This document shows, piece after piece, positions 23,765 through 35,807 of a stretch of 64,000 nt of DNA. The notes under the pieces were generated by a model that saw nothing but the letters and a program-made list of their open reading frames with translations, made no database searches and was not told where the DNA came from. The DNA is from Mikania micrantha (taxonomy: Eukaryota > Streptophyta > Magnoliopsida > Asterales > Asteraceae): the NCBI GenBank assembly GCA_009363875.1, contig CM018697.1, forward strand, positions 806,001-870,000, read 5' to 3'. A program made the translations under genes and the position numbers. The stretch's first letter is position 1; each line of letters starts with the position of its first letter.

Positions 23765-24560
23765 GAGGAGTTGGAGGATTTACAATGCTTTATTAGCAGC
23801 TACGAGTTCAAAGGCATTAATGACAAATGGATTTGGGGAGGTGATGAATTAAAACTGTTCTCAACTGGTTTATACAGGTGCTGGATTGACAGAAACATGG
23901 CTGCCCCACTCAGTTTAAAAGTCACTTGGTCTAGATGGATTCCGGTCAAGATATCTTGTTTCTTGTGGCGAGCATTACAAAATCGAATCCCAGTTGCCCG
24001 ATTTTTGGTGGCTAGAGGAGTGCCCTTACAATACACAGCTTGCTCCAAATGTCATGTAGAAATGGAGGATGTGGATCATGTTTTCATCATATGCCTTTTT
24101 GTAAAAGAAATTTAGATGGAGTTCAACATAACAAGTGAAACAACTTTAAATGACATGTTGGAAAAGATCTCTAAAAGCCAAGCATCCTAGGCAAAAACGA
24201 AGGTATGGAGTACAATTATATATGCCACAATATGGTACGTTTGGAAAGCGAGAAATGACTGGGTATTCTCCAAAGTTAGAATTTCATGGTGCAAGTATTT
24301 TCATGAATCACCAATAGAGGCACAATTAAGGAGCTCTCATGGACTTTATGGAACACCTCTCCTATTTTGGAATGTAAAAAATTGGCGTAGAAGTGGGTCA
24401 AAACAGGGTGTTATATTTCAGTTGTAATGATGGGGTGTTTTGTTATTAGGTGTATTGTTTGGGAATTTTGGTGTTTCGTTTTTGTAGTGTAGTGTTTTGT
24501 ATAGTTAGTTGCTCGCTTGGTAAACTTAATGAAAAAAATTCATTGTTGCTTTTAAAAAAA
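23765..24560 (+). pseudogene. LINE 3' remnant with plant RVT zinc-binding domain
   Basis: The translation has W-x-R-W-I-P-V-K-I-S-C-F-L-W-R, RGVPLQ, CSKC and H-x5-C spacing typical of the zinc-binding domain after reverse transcriptase in plant LINEs, then YATIWYVWKARND. Stops at 24113 and near 24188 break the frame. An A-rich stretch near 24531-24560 could be the tail. Upstream reverse transcriptase is missing. Confidence 0.75.
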
Positions 24561-25140
24561 GTGTACCTTATCATTAGATAATTTTATTCGATGGATACAT
24601 AGGTTGAATAACAATGTAACCATGTCAACTTAAGCTTGAGCTTAGCTAACTAAGATAACACCTCATTTCAAGACTTATTTCTAATACTCGAGCTCAGCTC
24701 ATGCTTAACTTGTTTATCATTTATTGATTAATAATACATCTTATCTACGCATATTTCTACTGTATGAGAGGACATTAGTGTTTATCTATATGGTAATATT
24801 TTTATAAGTATATAAACATTGTGATTTTGGTTATTTCAGCTTAATGCATGCAAGCTTAAGGAGCTTAAGGAGAGGATTTTAATATTCATTCTTCACGACA
24901 TACTCAACTAGTTTACAACAACTAGAGATGGTTAGTTTATACAATTAAACTAACTTTTTTTAAACAAAAACAATTGATTAGATGACATGTGTTTAAAGGA
25001 AACTCGTATATCAGTTAGAGAGGAAATCCATTACTAGGAAATCTAAAAACAATTACTTTTAAAGATACTCAGATTTAAAACCTATTATGGAAGAAGTCAA
25101 ATGAGTATCATTATGTATAAACCTTTTAGTAAAACTAGAC
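24560..25140. other. Gene-free AT-rich stretch
   Basis: Intergenic DNA without recognised exon or element end. Confidence 0.5.
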
Positions 25141-25149
25141 TAATGTCCT

Positions 25150-25490
25150 GCAAATCCAGCATATTGGTTGAGGGTTCATCTTGTGACCGAGATGTCATGG
25201 GTTCAAGCACTGCCAAGGGCAATTTAAAGGACATCCAGGTGTGGGAAGGAATCTTGAGCTTAATCTCGGGTTCTTAACCAATGGGAGGGCGCGAGGGTTT
25301 ACCCATTCCAGAGGGTTCCTGCGCATCTGGTGTGGTCGCGTCTTACCTCTGCCCGGTGAGCCCTGTTAAATTAAATTTATTATATTGTTCCTCTTCTTGA
25401 GGTAGGGGAAATGTTTGTTTTCATCTCACCTTTCCCAGACCCTACTTAAAAGTGGGATTGAACTGGCTACGTTGTTTGTTTTTTTGTTTC
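25150..25490 (+). mobile_element. tRNA-derived, Au-like SINE (diverged)
   Basis: Box A-like ATTGGTTGAGGGTTC and box B-like GGGTTCAAGCACTG in the first 60 bases, later GAGGTAGGGG and CCCAGACCCTACTT...GTGGGATT and a TTGTTTG tail, the typical order of Au-type plant SINEs. Confidence 0.6.
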
Positions 25491-25499
25491 CTTTTATTT

Positions 25500-28443
25500 A
25501 AACCCATGTCCGTTCTACTCCTCCACAAGTGAAGCCCTCTTTCTCCTTCACTTCTGGATCGACCCCTCTTCAAAAGCAAAGGTAAATCCAATCTTTATTT
25601 CAATTTCATATCCAAGTTCTTCGATTATACTAACAATTAACAGGAATTTAGTTTCAATTTTCTGTTGATCGGCCGCCGGTGATTCACTAATCGTTGTGCA
25701 ATTGAGATCTTTTTCTTGGATCTTTTAATTCTACAATTTCACTCGAAATTGGGATTTCTTTCTTTCATTGGATTAGGTTACGTTTGTGCAGATTTACTAG
25801 GTTGCATTTTTGTATCTGCATGTGGTTTGCATAGGTGGATCTGCTGTCATTTCGTGCAAACCTGTTCAATTGTAGACCTTCTATCGAAACTAGACCGTAG
25901 CTTTAAGTTCAGCTAATTTGGGGAGGAAATGCTAGGTTTTATTCAGATCCGATCGATCCTTGTTAGATTGTAACATTGTTTTCCTGCTAATCGAGTGTAT
26001 AATGAAAAATTGGCTTAACGGGATGAACCCATGTGTTCATAGTTATAATGATCATGCACATGTTTATGCTCTTAAATTAGAATCCAACTTCTGTATATGC
26101 ATGATTGTTAATGTGGTTGTCGTTTTCATTTGGATCTAAATATAGCAAACGATAACTTTTTATAAGTGATCAACAGTTGGTTGGTATAGCTGTGTGCCTG
26201 TGTTAATTTTGCATACATCCTTAGATCCAGTATGTTCTGTTTGGTTTTCTTGTTATACGGTATATTTTACTGATTTGTATGAACTGGTTTGATTTACAGG
26301 GATCCTTGCCAGCAATAAATGGGGCTAACATTCACAAAACTCTTTAGTCGGCTCTTTGCCAAGAAAGAGATGCGTATCTTGATGGTGGGTCTCGATGCAG
26401 CTGGTAAGACAACCATTTTGTACAAGCTAAAGCTTGGTGAGATCGTGACAACGATTCCGACCATTGGTATGTCGTTTCCTTCATAGATCATTTATAAATT
26501 CATGACATTTTATATCTGGTTCCTTGATCAATGATGTTATGTACTTATGTTCCTACTAAAAAAAACCAGCTCATATATTTGGATAAAATCAAAAGTTAGT
26601 TTGACCCACTTTTGAGAGGTCTGGCTGACCTGCTCTCGAGATGGCACTCTCATTTGGTTAATACAATAGTTTATCTTTAAAGATAATAAGGAGATTAAGT
26701 CACAATGACCTATCAAAATATAAAGACAGGAATCCAATCCTAATGCATTCATCCAGCATTGCATATCTACTAAATAATAATACGATACATTTATCTAGCA
26801 TTAATCTTGTTAAATCACTGGGCCTAATCTTACTGGTTCTTAGAACTGTGCTTGTCTGTAAGATTATTGCATACCAACATAAGGATTACAGAATAATGCA
26901 TGCATATTTAATAAGAAAATATTGGGTGCTTAATGTCTGGATGTCAGAAACTGAAATATATGGCACTGGATGTAAATTTCATTATTGGGCAAAAAGCCAA
27001 AAATCTGGTACACTTTTGCCTTTTGATCTACAGTAGACCGTTAAAACAACAAAATAGTTGTAGTTGTGGGAAGGACTTTGTGAATGTTTCTGAATTTTTT
27101 GTAATACTTTGTAACATAACTCTTTTTTGTAATACTTCATTACATTACTCGATGTTTCTCTCCAATGATATATGTGATTCTTTGCAGGGTTTAATGTGGA
27201 GACTGTGGAGTACAAAAATATCAGCTTCACTGTCTGGGATGTTGGGGGTCAGGACAAGGTAAGCATGTTTTTTAATTTGTGACTTTTGGTTGGCGTTTAT
27301 TATTAAATGTGATAGTTGTAAATATTAATCCATAGTTTTCAAATGCGAAATATAAATATGTCTGAAGAGTTCTATTCTTTGCTTCCTTTCTCTCTTTCCA
27401 CACATAGAAACATTTCTGTAGCCATTTTTTAAATATGTTATAAGATTTCTATATATGCAGATTCGTCCATTGTGGAGACATTACTTCCAGAACACACAAG
27501 GTCTTATTTTTGTGGTTGATAGCAATGATAGGGATCGAGTTGTTGAGGCAAGAGATGAGTTACATAGGATGTTGAATGAGGTAATAATTATTTTTTTATC
27601 ATCATCATCATCAAGTATATATAATTTTGTGTGCATCATCAATAATATATAACAATTGTGACCTTTTCATCTGGTATATTTGTTTATCAGTTGGCTTGCC
27701 TTTATATGTGGCAAATCTTATCTTTTCTATTATAAGCAAGCAGAGATTTGTGAACTCCTTACAAGCATTCTTTTCGTACTACCGTACTAATATAGTAACT
27801 GCAACGACTAGAGAATTAGATTTATTACACTTCTATTTACAGGACGAGCTTCGAGATGCCGTCTTGCTTGTATTTGCTAACAAACAAGATCTTCCAAATG
27901 CAATGAATGCTGCTGAAATCACTGATAAGCTTGGCCTCCATTCTCTCCGACAACGCCACTGGTATAATTTCTTTAGGATGGAAGTATTAGATGTGTCCAT
28001 TTAACCCATTTACTTATAACCGAGTTGATTTGTTTTTTTTTTCAATTATCTCAATCAAAAAGATTAAGCTAAAAGGAAACAGATCAAACAGGTAGTCTAT
28101 TTAATGCATTCACGTCCTCACTCAAAGATCTAGATTGTGATCATAATAATAATGATAATATTGTTTTTTAATTATAGTAAAAACATGTGTTTTTAATTAA
28201 TAAAAAAATGGACAAAAAAGTGTTTTTTACTTCGTTGTATACAGTTTGTCCATATTATCCTCGTAAGTTTTTAATTAATTTACCATAGGTACATCCAGAG
28301 CACCTGTGCAACCTCAGGAGAGGGACTTTACGAGGGTCTTGATTGGCTTTCCAATAACATTGCTAACAAGGTGCGTGCATCATTTTTTTTATCTTGTTTT
28401 ATCTTTCAATTCTTAATTTGTAATTATTTAGTAACAGGCATGA
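25500..28443 (+). CDS. ARF1: ARF1-class ADP-ribosylation factor GTPase
   Basis: Coding exons 26319-26466, 27188-27258, 27461-27580, 27843-27961, 28289-28370 and 28438-28443 give 181 residues, the standard ARF1 length. Visible: N-terminal MGLTFTKLF with Gly2 for myristoylation, P-loop GLDAAGKT, switch I around TIPTIGFNVETVEY, switch II WDVGGQDK, NKQD, and CATSGEGLYEGLDWL. A 5' non-coding exon probably ends at 25580 (AAAG before GTAAATCC) and joins at 26300 (TTACAG). The last intron splits off only GCA-TGA (Ala-stop). ARF1 recruits coat proteins at Golgi membranes. All splice sites are canonical; the gene looks intact and single copy in this window. Confidence 0.95.
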
Positions 28444-28449
28444 ATGAGA

Positions 28450-28979
28450 TGAAATCAAACCGAATGTGGATTTTGGATGCTGCAACCTTTTGCTGTGTGT
28501 TGGTATTTGTTTGTTAAACAGCGTTTCCGGTAGCAAATCTGTCTTTACTGATATAATACTTGGTTACTTTTTTAAAAGCATTGTCTAAAGTTTGCGATAG
28601 AGTTAATTTTGATTGTTTTATTACTCATGATATGATGTTTAAGACAATAGTTTTGAGCTTATGCTAAACTCATTTTTAGTGCTTATTAGTTATTAAAAAA
28701 GTTAGATAAATTATCAGCACATACCATGATACCAACTACATAAGCTTCTATTTTAAAGCCATAAGCAATATCGAATGAGAAACCACATACATGATTATTT
28801 GGAGACTTGGGTTCACAAGGGTAAACTTTAGCTCTAGTTAACTACCTTCCTTGACGAGTCAAGGCCTGGATCCACCGTGATCCGAGTGCTTGAGCCAGTG
28901 GGTGACCAGGAACAACAACAACTTGTTGGTTAAATTGTAGCTCTAATTATCTGTAGAGGAATCACATCAACATCAAGGC
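28450..28979. other. ARF1 3' flank
   Basis: Probable 3' UTR then intergenic DNA. A stretch at 28855-28925 with GGAACAACAACAAC may be a degenerate SINE end; not certain. Confidence 0.4.
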
Positions 28980-29259
28980 TAGAGGTGGGCAAAAAAACGG
29001 ACCCGGAACCGGCAACCCTAACCGGAATCGGTCATATCCGACCGATGGGTACAAACGGGTCCGGTTTCTTAGACAAATTAAAACCGAAACCGGAACCGGG
29101 AAAACCGGAACTGGTTCAACCTGTGCCCGGCCAAAACCCGAACCGGAACCGGTCGAAACCTGGAACTGGAACCGGAATCGGGTGTTGACTTTGTTGACCA
29201 GAACTGGAACCGATTGGTACCGGAACCAGTTTAAAAAAAACCCGATTTGCGCATCTCTA
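28980..29259. mobile_element. hAT MITE with CCGGAACC motifs
   Basis: 280 bp with terminal repeats TAGAGGTGGGCAAA and TTTGCGCATCTCTA (14 bp, two mismatches) and dense subterminal GGAACCGG motifs. The flanking 8-mers agree only 5 of 8, so the target duplication is eroded. Confidence 0.75.
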
Positions 29260-30680
29260 AACACTGCTACAGTGCTACTATGTAAGTCTATTTATGTAAG
29301 CGCATATTGGCCCAAAAACCACATCTAACATCAAGTTTACCCTTTAGCTCTGATATCAACAATTTTTAAAAGATATTAGCCCTTTAAAGTCTTCAAATTT
29401 TAATCTCCACCGTTTAAAGTTACAAAAAACCTTCTAGAAGCAGCGATTCATGGCGTTTATGCAATCTCTCTTCTATTAAACGACAGTTATCGAAGGTGTG
29501 AGCAGTTCAGTGAAGTTATTCTATGTTCGTGTTAAAAAATGAGTCTTAAAATGCAAACTAAAAGTTATGAAGAAAGATAGTAGGGCGTTTGTAACATTGA
29601 GAAGCATGGTTGTTTTGAATTCAATGTGCATATAACAAGGTAGTTTTTTCTTTTGTATATTACTTGATAACAAAGGTGTTGTCATAAAATACAATCAAAC
29701 AAGCATAAATGCATAATGATAATTAAACCGCGTGCGGAGCCAATTTTTTCAAGCAATAGGCCGAGGTATATATAAACGGCGAGACCTTCAACAAAAAGTG
29801 GCAAAATTTAACCAGATTTGGATCCAACACCAAAAAAAATAAAAAAATAAAAGTGGATATAGTGATCACATTGTGATGAAAGAGACATTGATGGAGTGTG
29901 CTAGATGGAATGATCTGTTTCCTCATAATAAAGCATGACAAGTTGTGAGACAATAACAAAGTGGTATCCCGTTCCGAATCTACTAACTTTGAAATGTACC
30001 AAAACGTTATCGTCAGCCAACTACACTTCTGCTCAAACTGACAAGTTGTGAGACAATTCTGCTGTTCATGAACCGAACCAAGCGCAGGTTCGCTTGAACT
30101 CATTTTGTTTGCTAACCAAGCCGCTCAGTTTAGTTTGAAATTACAAACAAAGCAAAATAATAATGCTCGAACTCGGTTCGGTTAGGCTCGATTTCAGTTT
30201 AAAACTTTGTATAAAAAGTCCAGATTGTCGCCTATTAAGAAAACAACAAAGAGTATACACCGAAAACGAATGCTTTGAAAGTTTAATTCGATATGTAGAT
30301 TTATATTTTATTTTATTATTATATTTAGTCCCTACCCCTGTTAATTCGTAGTATCTCATAACACACAATAAGCGAGCACATTTGATTAGCCTCAACTGAA
30401 ATTGAGAATCAAAAAGGTACACATCAGCTAGCCTCGGCTTGAAATAATCCAAGTGAGATGAAACTAGCGTACTTCACAGGTTTGGATAACCTCAACCGAG
30501 TTTAGCATGTTATTATTATTTTTTATAAACGATGAACATAAACACCTACCAACCGATGGAAGCTAAATTAAACAATTCAGTGGCATGAATGATCTTAAAG
30601 TAAGGTAATCAGAATGATCACAAAATTCATATCATATAAAGCAAAATAAAATCAAAAGCAACAAGTTCATCATCTAGAAG
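29260..30680. other. Gene-free stretch, degenerate repeats
   Basis: AT-rich. A short direct repeat GACAAGTTGTGAGACAA occurs near 29937 and 30040, and 30060-30480 has GGTTCG/CGAACC motifs suggesting an old hAT derivative. No supported gene. Confidence 0.45.
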
Positions 30681-30686
30681 AAAACC

Positions 30687-31148
30687 TTAACCCTTCTGAT
30701 AGACATAGGTAAGACCACATTTACCGCAGTAATGCCGATCAAAATGATTAGCCATGAAAGTCCCCGCACCACACTCTGCATTAGGGCACTCTTTCCTCAA
30801 CCGCTGAACCTTCCCTGAATCATCCACTTTATAGAACTGCAAAACGCTCAGCTTCACCTTCTTGTGCTTGTGCTTGATCTTCTTCGGCTTTGTGTATGTC
30901 TTCTTCTTCCGCTTCTTCGCCCCACCACGGAGCCGGAGAACCAGATGGAGAGTTGATTCCTTCTGGATGTTGTAGTCGGCAAGCGTCCGGCCGTCCTCGA
31001 GCTGTTTTCCGGCGAATATGAGGCGTTGTTGGTCCGGCGGGATGCCTTCTTTGTCCTGGATCTTGGCCTTCACATTGTCAATCGTATCGGAGGATTCGAC
31101 CTCCAAGGTGATCGTCTTACCCGTTAGGGTTTTCACGAAGATCTGCAT
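30687..31148 (-). CDS. RPS27A: Ubiquitin-40S ribosomal protein S27a (eS31) fusion
   Basis: Single exon, 153 residues. Residues 1-76 are canonical ubiquitin ending LRLRGG; the fusion point is followed by the basic AKKRKKKTYTKPKK and a C4 zinc finger (CPNAEC ... CGKC) of eS31. Ubiquitin is cleaved off after RGG and the S27a part joins the 40S subunit. The C-terminus stops at YVYQKG, slightly shorter than the common YVYQKAGGD-type tails. Upstream telo-box and site II motifs fit a ribosomal protein gene. No lesions seen. Confidence 0.97.
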   Translation of the reverse strand: MQIFVKTLTGKTITLEVESSDTIDNVKAKIQDKEGIPPDQQRLIFAGKQLEDGRTLADYNIQKESTLHLVLRLRGGAKKRKKKTYTKPKKIKHKHKKVKLSVLQFYKVDDSGKVQRLRKECPNAECGAGTFMANHFDRHYCGKCGLTYVYQKG

Positions 31149-31181
31149 TTTCGCCGATTTGAAAAGACGGAAATATGATGC

Positions 31182-31274
31182 TTAGGGTTTGTATATGATT
31201 TCATTAAGGGTATAACTGGGCTTTCATGTGGATTATGACCCACGCCGTGTGTCTGTGAGAACTGATAATGGGCT
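31182..31274 (-). promoter_or_regulatory. Telo-box and site II promoter of the S27a gene
   Basis: On the minus strand AAACCCTAA (31182-31190) lies about 35 bp upstream of the ATG, with AGCCCA (site II) at 31217-31222 and 31269-31274. This combination is the standard promoter code of plant ribosomal protein genes. Confidence 0.8.
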
Positions 31275-31457
31275 TATAAATTTGAAAAATTACCTCTCTT
31301 TTAATTTTAAATAATAACCAGATTGATGATTATAATTTACAAATATCATCTTTCATTTATAATAATGTTATTATTATAGCCTTTTTAAAATAATGATATA
31401 ATCATTTTTATGTTATTTATACGAACAATGTCATTATTGTCTTCTCTTATTCTTTAA

Positions 31458-32080
31458 CTAGTGTAGAAAACCCGTGTAATACACGGGTTATACAACTGAA
31501 AAAATATAATTCAATAATCTTAAATAATAATAAATATTTAATAATTATAAACTTATATTTTTAGATAAGATATAATTGAAATATTTTTATGAGTTTATTA
31601 ACTTTTACAATATTTATAAATTATTAGTATAAGAAGATTTGTTATGGGTAACTTTGTATAAATGTAATCAACTTTCAGCTTTGTTCCAATTAGGTCACTC
31701 ATACTTTTTTTTTGTTCCGATTAAGTCGCTCATACTTTTATTTGTTCCGATTAAGTCACTCATACTTTTTTTGTTCCGATTAGGTCACTGTACTTTTAAT
31801 TTTGTTTCAATTAGGTTACTCATATAAGTGACTTAATCGGAACAAAAAAAAAAGTATGAGTGACTTAATCGGAACAAAAAAAAAGTACGAGTGACTTAAT
31901 CGGAACAAAAAAAAGTATGGGTGACTTAATCAGAACAAAAAAAAAAATGAGTGATCTAAGTGGAAAAAAGCTGAAAATGATTAATATTTATTAGGAGAGA
32001 GTGGCGGGAAATTTGTTTTCATATTTCACAACAACGCGACACATGTCCCCTAATAATACTCCTTTATTAGAGTAGGTAGA
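31458..32080 (-). mobile_element. Non-autonomous Helitron
   Basis: Read on the minus strand: it begins TCTACCTACTCTAATAAAGG after an A, and ends with the hairpin ACCCGTGTA-TTACACGGGT, a short spacer and CTAG followed by T. These are the diagnostic Helitron ends with A|T insertion. 623 bp, no Rep/helicase. The interior is dominated by a long inverted repeat. Confidence 0.85.
31669..31980. repeat. Long imperfect inverted repeat of a ~30-bp tandem motif
   Basis: Left arm: about five copies of a unit like TTGTTCCGATTAAGTCACTC separated by T runs. Right arm: the same unit in reverse orientation, four to five times, separated by A runs; the centre is near 31825. The outer ends also pair (TTTCAGCTTTGTTCC with AAAAAAGCTGAAA). 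A transcript would fold into a hairpin of roughly 150 bp. Confidence 0.9.
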
Positions 32081-32209
32081 TTTTACTTTTTAAAAGGACG
32101 AATGTTATTTACTATTAATTATGTCAATTGTATTTGCTTTGGATGGTTGGATTTGGATTTAACCTGGCCAACATATTTCTTTAAATTTTCTTTTATCACA
32201 AATTTTCTT

Positions 32210-32394
32210 TTATTAGATATAATTGGTTGAACCCGGTTTGGAACCGGCTAAGAAATTCAAATTTGAAACCGGTTAGGAACTGGTGGGTTCTACTAGGTTG
32301 GAACCGGGTTGGGGGTAGACCGGGTTGGAACCGGGTCCGGTTCCGGGTTGAACCCTGGGTTCGGGTTTGAAACCGGTTTCGATGCTCACCTCTA
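32210..32394. mobile_element. hAT MITE remnant
   Basis: Right end GATGCTCACCTCTA (reverse complement TAGAGGTGAGCATC) with dense GGAACCGG motifs; the left end is degenerate and no target duplication is visible. Confidence 0.55.
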
Positions 32395-33000
32395 TATACA
32401 ACCAATGCTAAATTTACCCCAAAAGTGTCATAGAAACAACCTAAGAAATTAACGGAAATTGCTTAGGTGTTCTAGATTGTTTACTAAAATTTTTATCGTG
32501 TAAGGTTGTTTGTTCATCTAGCTTATTTGCTAGTAAAATAAAGTGTGATAAACAAAAAACATAAATATATATATTCAAAAATCCAAACTAGTTATCTCCA
32601 AAAGATAACTGGCAAGGAGTTTACCACTTAAGTAAGTTCCTACGGTCATAAAAAGAAACAGAAAAAAGAAAAAAAAAAGATTACATGTATGGAGAAGTCT
32701 ATAAATTTACAAGGATCAAATTTTGTTTTCAATATAAACTCACTACCTTTCTACTTGCTAATAATACCTTTTCACTTGAAAATCTTTTCACATTCTTCGT
32801 TGCAGGAGAGATGACTTCAATCAATGGGGAATCTTCTGTGTCATGCATTTTAATATCTGTACTTTTTTATACATTTGAGTAATTAAAACATGTTCTTTTC
32901 CCTTCAAGTTTGTGCGGTTGTAAGTTTTTGTGCTGATGACCCAAAAAAGCTTCTGATCAACATTTTATAAAAACCAGCCTAAGCTACGTAGCTAGTATAT
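32395..33000. other. Gene-free stretch downstream of kinase fragment
   Basis: AT-rich; may include the 3' UTR of the kinase gene. No exon recognised. Confidence 0.4.
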
Positions 33001-33007
33001 GCACGTG

Positions 33008-34641
33008 TTATCGCGGAGAGAAGTGACTATGGGAAACAGTAGCAACTGAAACCAACTCATCATGATAACTTTGCATATTTTTTTCTCCAAATTCGTTGAT
33101 TTCGATGTCACCAACAAACGGGGGTGTGGAGGGTGTTGGTAAGGGCTCATCATCTTTTACCAGCATTTTTAGTGCCATTGATATGGTTGGTCTTAGAGAT
33201 GGGTCTTCTTGAGTGCACAAAAGTCCTACATGCATCACTTTGATGGCCTCTTTTTTTAAATTGAGGTTATGATAGGTGTGAAACATTAAGTTTGGATCAA
33301 TTATTTCTTCCACCGTACCTTGTTGGAAATGCCTCCAAGCCTGTTAGTTTCACCAATAAATAATTAGTTAAGTAGGTAGATGTTTTTAGGTTATTACACA
33401 AGAGATATATATGTGCTACACAATCACCAAACAGAGACAATGGCAAACTAATTCCCCATTGATTGAATTTAAATAACTTTAAACAAGTCTCAAACAACCG
33501 GCCAGAAAGCAAGTTACACACCAAAACAGCAAAACCAAAACTACCCACTACTTTCACTTAGCTTTTAGGTCACTCACTTCGTAAACATTTTGCAACAAGT
33601 AAACAACATGATTAATCTAAAAGTAACCCATGCAGATCTAGACCACTTAATCAAAACACCTTGATAGCTTCTGATTCAGTAAGCTGACTGCTTTGGTTTC
33701 ATGTGGGTGAGCGGGTCCTAATCGAATCAAAGAAAATCAAAAAGTATACTTATAAATTAACCTTTTCGTTTTTTGTTTTCTTTTCTGCCAAAAGAAACCT
33801 GTATTTATATAGTTGGATTATAGGATGGCAAAAAAATAAAAAATAAAAGATGAAAATATCCCGACATGAAACCCGAAAGTTTGGTATGGATGACTGAATT
33901 TGAGTTTGGGACCAAGTATGGGATTAATTTTAGAAATTTCCACAGGTTTGGGACAAGTATTAGATTAGCTTGCTTCCCCAACTTGTTTTATTGAATATAT
34001 TAAATAATCTAAAAAATAAAAGATCAAGTAGAATGTTCAAGTTATTAAAAACTTTAATTATTAAAAATTATAGACATGTAGTTTAAATTTTTGATATTTC
34101 AAGGTGCTGATTTAGGTGAGTTTCGGGTAACAGGCATCACAATTGGTAACTTTAAACCACATAAGATCCTGATGCCCACGGTTGCACCCATGACTTGATG
34201 AGTATTAACTGGCTCCCAATGAGTGACATGGTTGTATAATGGCATATGGGATTAGGATTGACAAAAGACAAAACCCGCCCATTGTCATTCGTAAGCTTGA
34301 ATGATAATTTTTACATTTACGACCCATAACTGATTATTAACTACCAAATGGCCCCTTTAAAATATTGATTGTACAAGTTTGCCATTCTTAGCAAATAAAC
34401 AAATAGTTATGGTCCAAAGAAACAAAAAACAAACGACTAGCACTCCCAAGATAAATTATAATAATTAATCAAATGAACTTTAGCACTTACAGTTGTTAAT
34501 AAGCTATGTGAGTATTCTGAGCTTTTGCTTTTGTTGTTCTGTATTCCAGTAACTACCTCGAGCAACAGCACACCATAGCTGTACACATCTGCCTTTTCGG
34601 TTAATTGACCAAGGGCTAAATATTCGGGAGCCATATATCCA
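33008..34641 (-). pseudogene. Cysteine-rich receptor-like kinase, last two exons only
   Basis: Exon A (34641-34491, 151 bp) encodes kinase subdomains VIII-IX: GYMAPEYLALGQLTEKADVY and LLLEVVTGIQNNKS. It joins through a GTAAGT donor and a CAG acceptor at 33340 to exon B (33340-33008), 110 residues plus stop: AWRHFQQGTVEEIIDPNL, then VMHVGLLCTQEDPSLRPTI, the usual end of DUF26-type kinases. The 151 bp exon size fits my recollection of that family. The upstream exons (extracellular, transmembrane, N-lobe, catalytic loop) are absent between 34642 and the duplication at 35391, where a repeat with a palindrome is found instead. Without them no kinase can be made, so this is a 3' fragment. Confidence 0.8.
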
Positions 34642-34649
34642 CTGGTAAA

Positions 34650-35390
34650 ATGAAATGTATCAGATTCTTTATCCTGGCCAAGTGAGACACAGCAATAACA
34701 TTGTGTATCTATCAAAGTGCTCAGACAAGGGAGCCATATATCCCTTGTCTGAGCACTTTGATAGATACCACACGGGTTGTCACACCACGCAGGTTCTTCT
34801 CCTTGTTGTACCACGCAGGTTCTGTTACTCCACAGTCTACACAGGTCTCCCTTGAACCACATTGGTGTTGTAATTCTCACAGGTTCACACACCTTCTTCC
34901 TTGACAATCGTTCCACACAGGTTTGATTAGGTGATATGATTTCTGGTTCGTCCTTTTCTTCTTCGGTTTCAACACAGTAGCAGGGACTGCTTCTTCTTCT
35001 TCTTCTTGGCTGATTGGCAACACAAAGCAGCATTTTGCTGCTGCTGTTTTTGAGCTCGAGCTGTTGCAATACTTGATCTTTTGGATAAAGTATTCAGTAG
35101 TTTTGCTACCAGTTGAAGGCACAAAAGCAAATAAAAAAAACAAATAGAAAATTTGAGAGTTTGATCATAACTAAGATCAACTCTTTTTTATTAATGATAA
35201 ACCACGACTCATGAATTACAATGACTCTAGACCCCTCTATCTACAGAAAAAACATCACCAAGAACACACGTAAACCTTAATCTACTTATTTGAAAACTAT
35301 TACAAAATAGAATCAAACACGATCAACTAAACAAATCAAACTACTAAACCCTAAAACTTAAAACTCTACATCTAACCCCCTTAAAGCTAA
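34650..35390. repeat. Unidentified repeat insertion beside kinase fragment
   Basis: Contains part of the dispersed repeat found in WDR74 intron 2, a 28 bp palindrome, repeated ACACAGGTT/CCACGCAGGTT motifs, and a minus-strand open frame (35069 to about 34700) rich in Lys, Arg, Glu and Cys with no recognised domain. Possibly a non-autonomous retroelement; no LTR pair identified. Confidence 0.45.
34705..34768. repeat. Perfect 28-bp palindrome
   Basis: Arms 34705-34732 and 34741-34768 are exact reverse complements (starting GTATCTATCAAAGTGCTC) around 8 bases. The centre, GGGAGCCATATATCC, also occurs in the neighbouring kinase exon at 34626-34640. Confidence 0.9.
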
Positions 35391-35807
35391 TCATTAAACC
35401 TCAAAAGCTAAGATGGTAGAGTTCAACAAGGCACTTCCAAGGTTGCTGGAATAAGTTTAATGGTGTTTGTTAGAATTGATAGATGCATTTTTTTAAGGAT
35501 AATATCATATATCCCCTTATTAAACATCAAAATTACATATATCCCTAATGTTAAACTAAAATTACAAATATCCTCATGTTTCAAAATTGTCTCTTAATAA
35601 ATATGTAAATTGCTTTTAGTAAGTTCATTAAGGGTAAAATAGGAAATACATAATTTGTTTTTTAATGAAATGGATAAATATGTAATATATTTGGTTTAGA
35701 AAGGGGAAATATGTAATTTAATTTTATGATTAGGTAAATATGTAATAAATGGTTTTATCATGTAATTGACCCTTTTTTTAATCCTTTTTAGGTAAAAGAA
35801 ACTTTAT

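Noticed and set aside
27627..28004. 125-residue open frame
   Set aside because: It is ARF1 exon 4 extended into the flanking introns.
29723..30103. 126-residue minus-strand open frame
   Set aside because: No domain, no splice or promoter context, and short direct repeats inside; likely chance.
31669..31980. CRISPR-like array
   Set aside because: Repeats are separated by homopolymer runs, not unique spacers, occur in both orientations, and the genome is a plant.
34437..35069. Single 210-residue kinase-like protein
   Set aside because: Only its C-terminal third is kinase exon; the rest is translated repeat DNA and the end reads through a GTAAGT donor.
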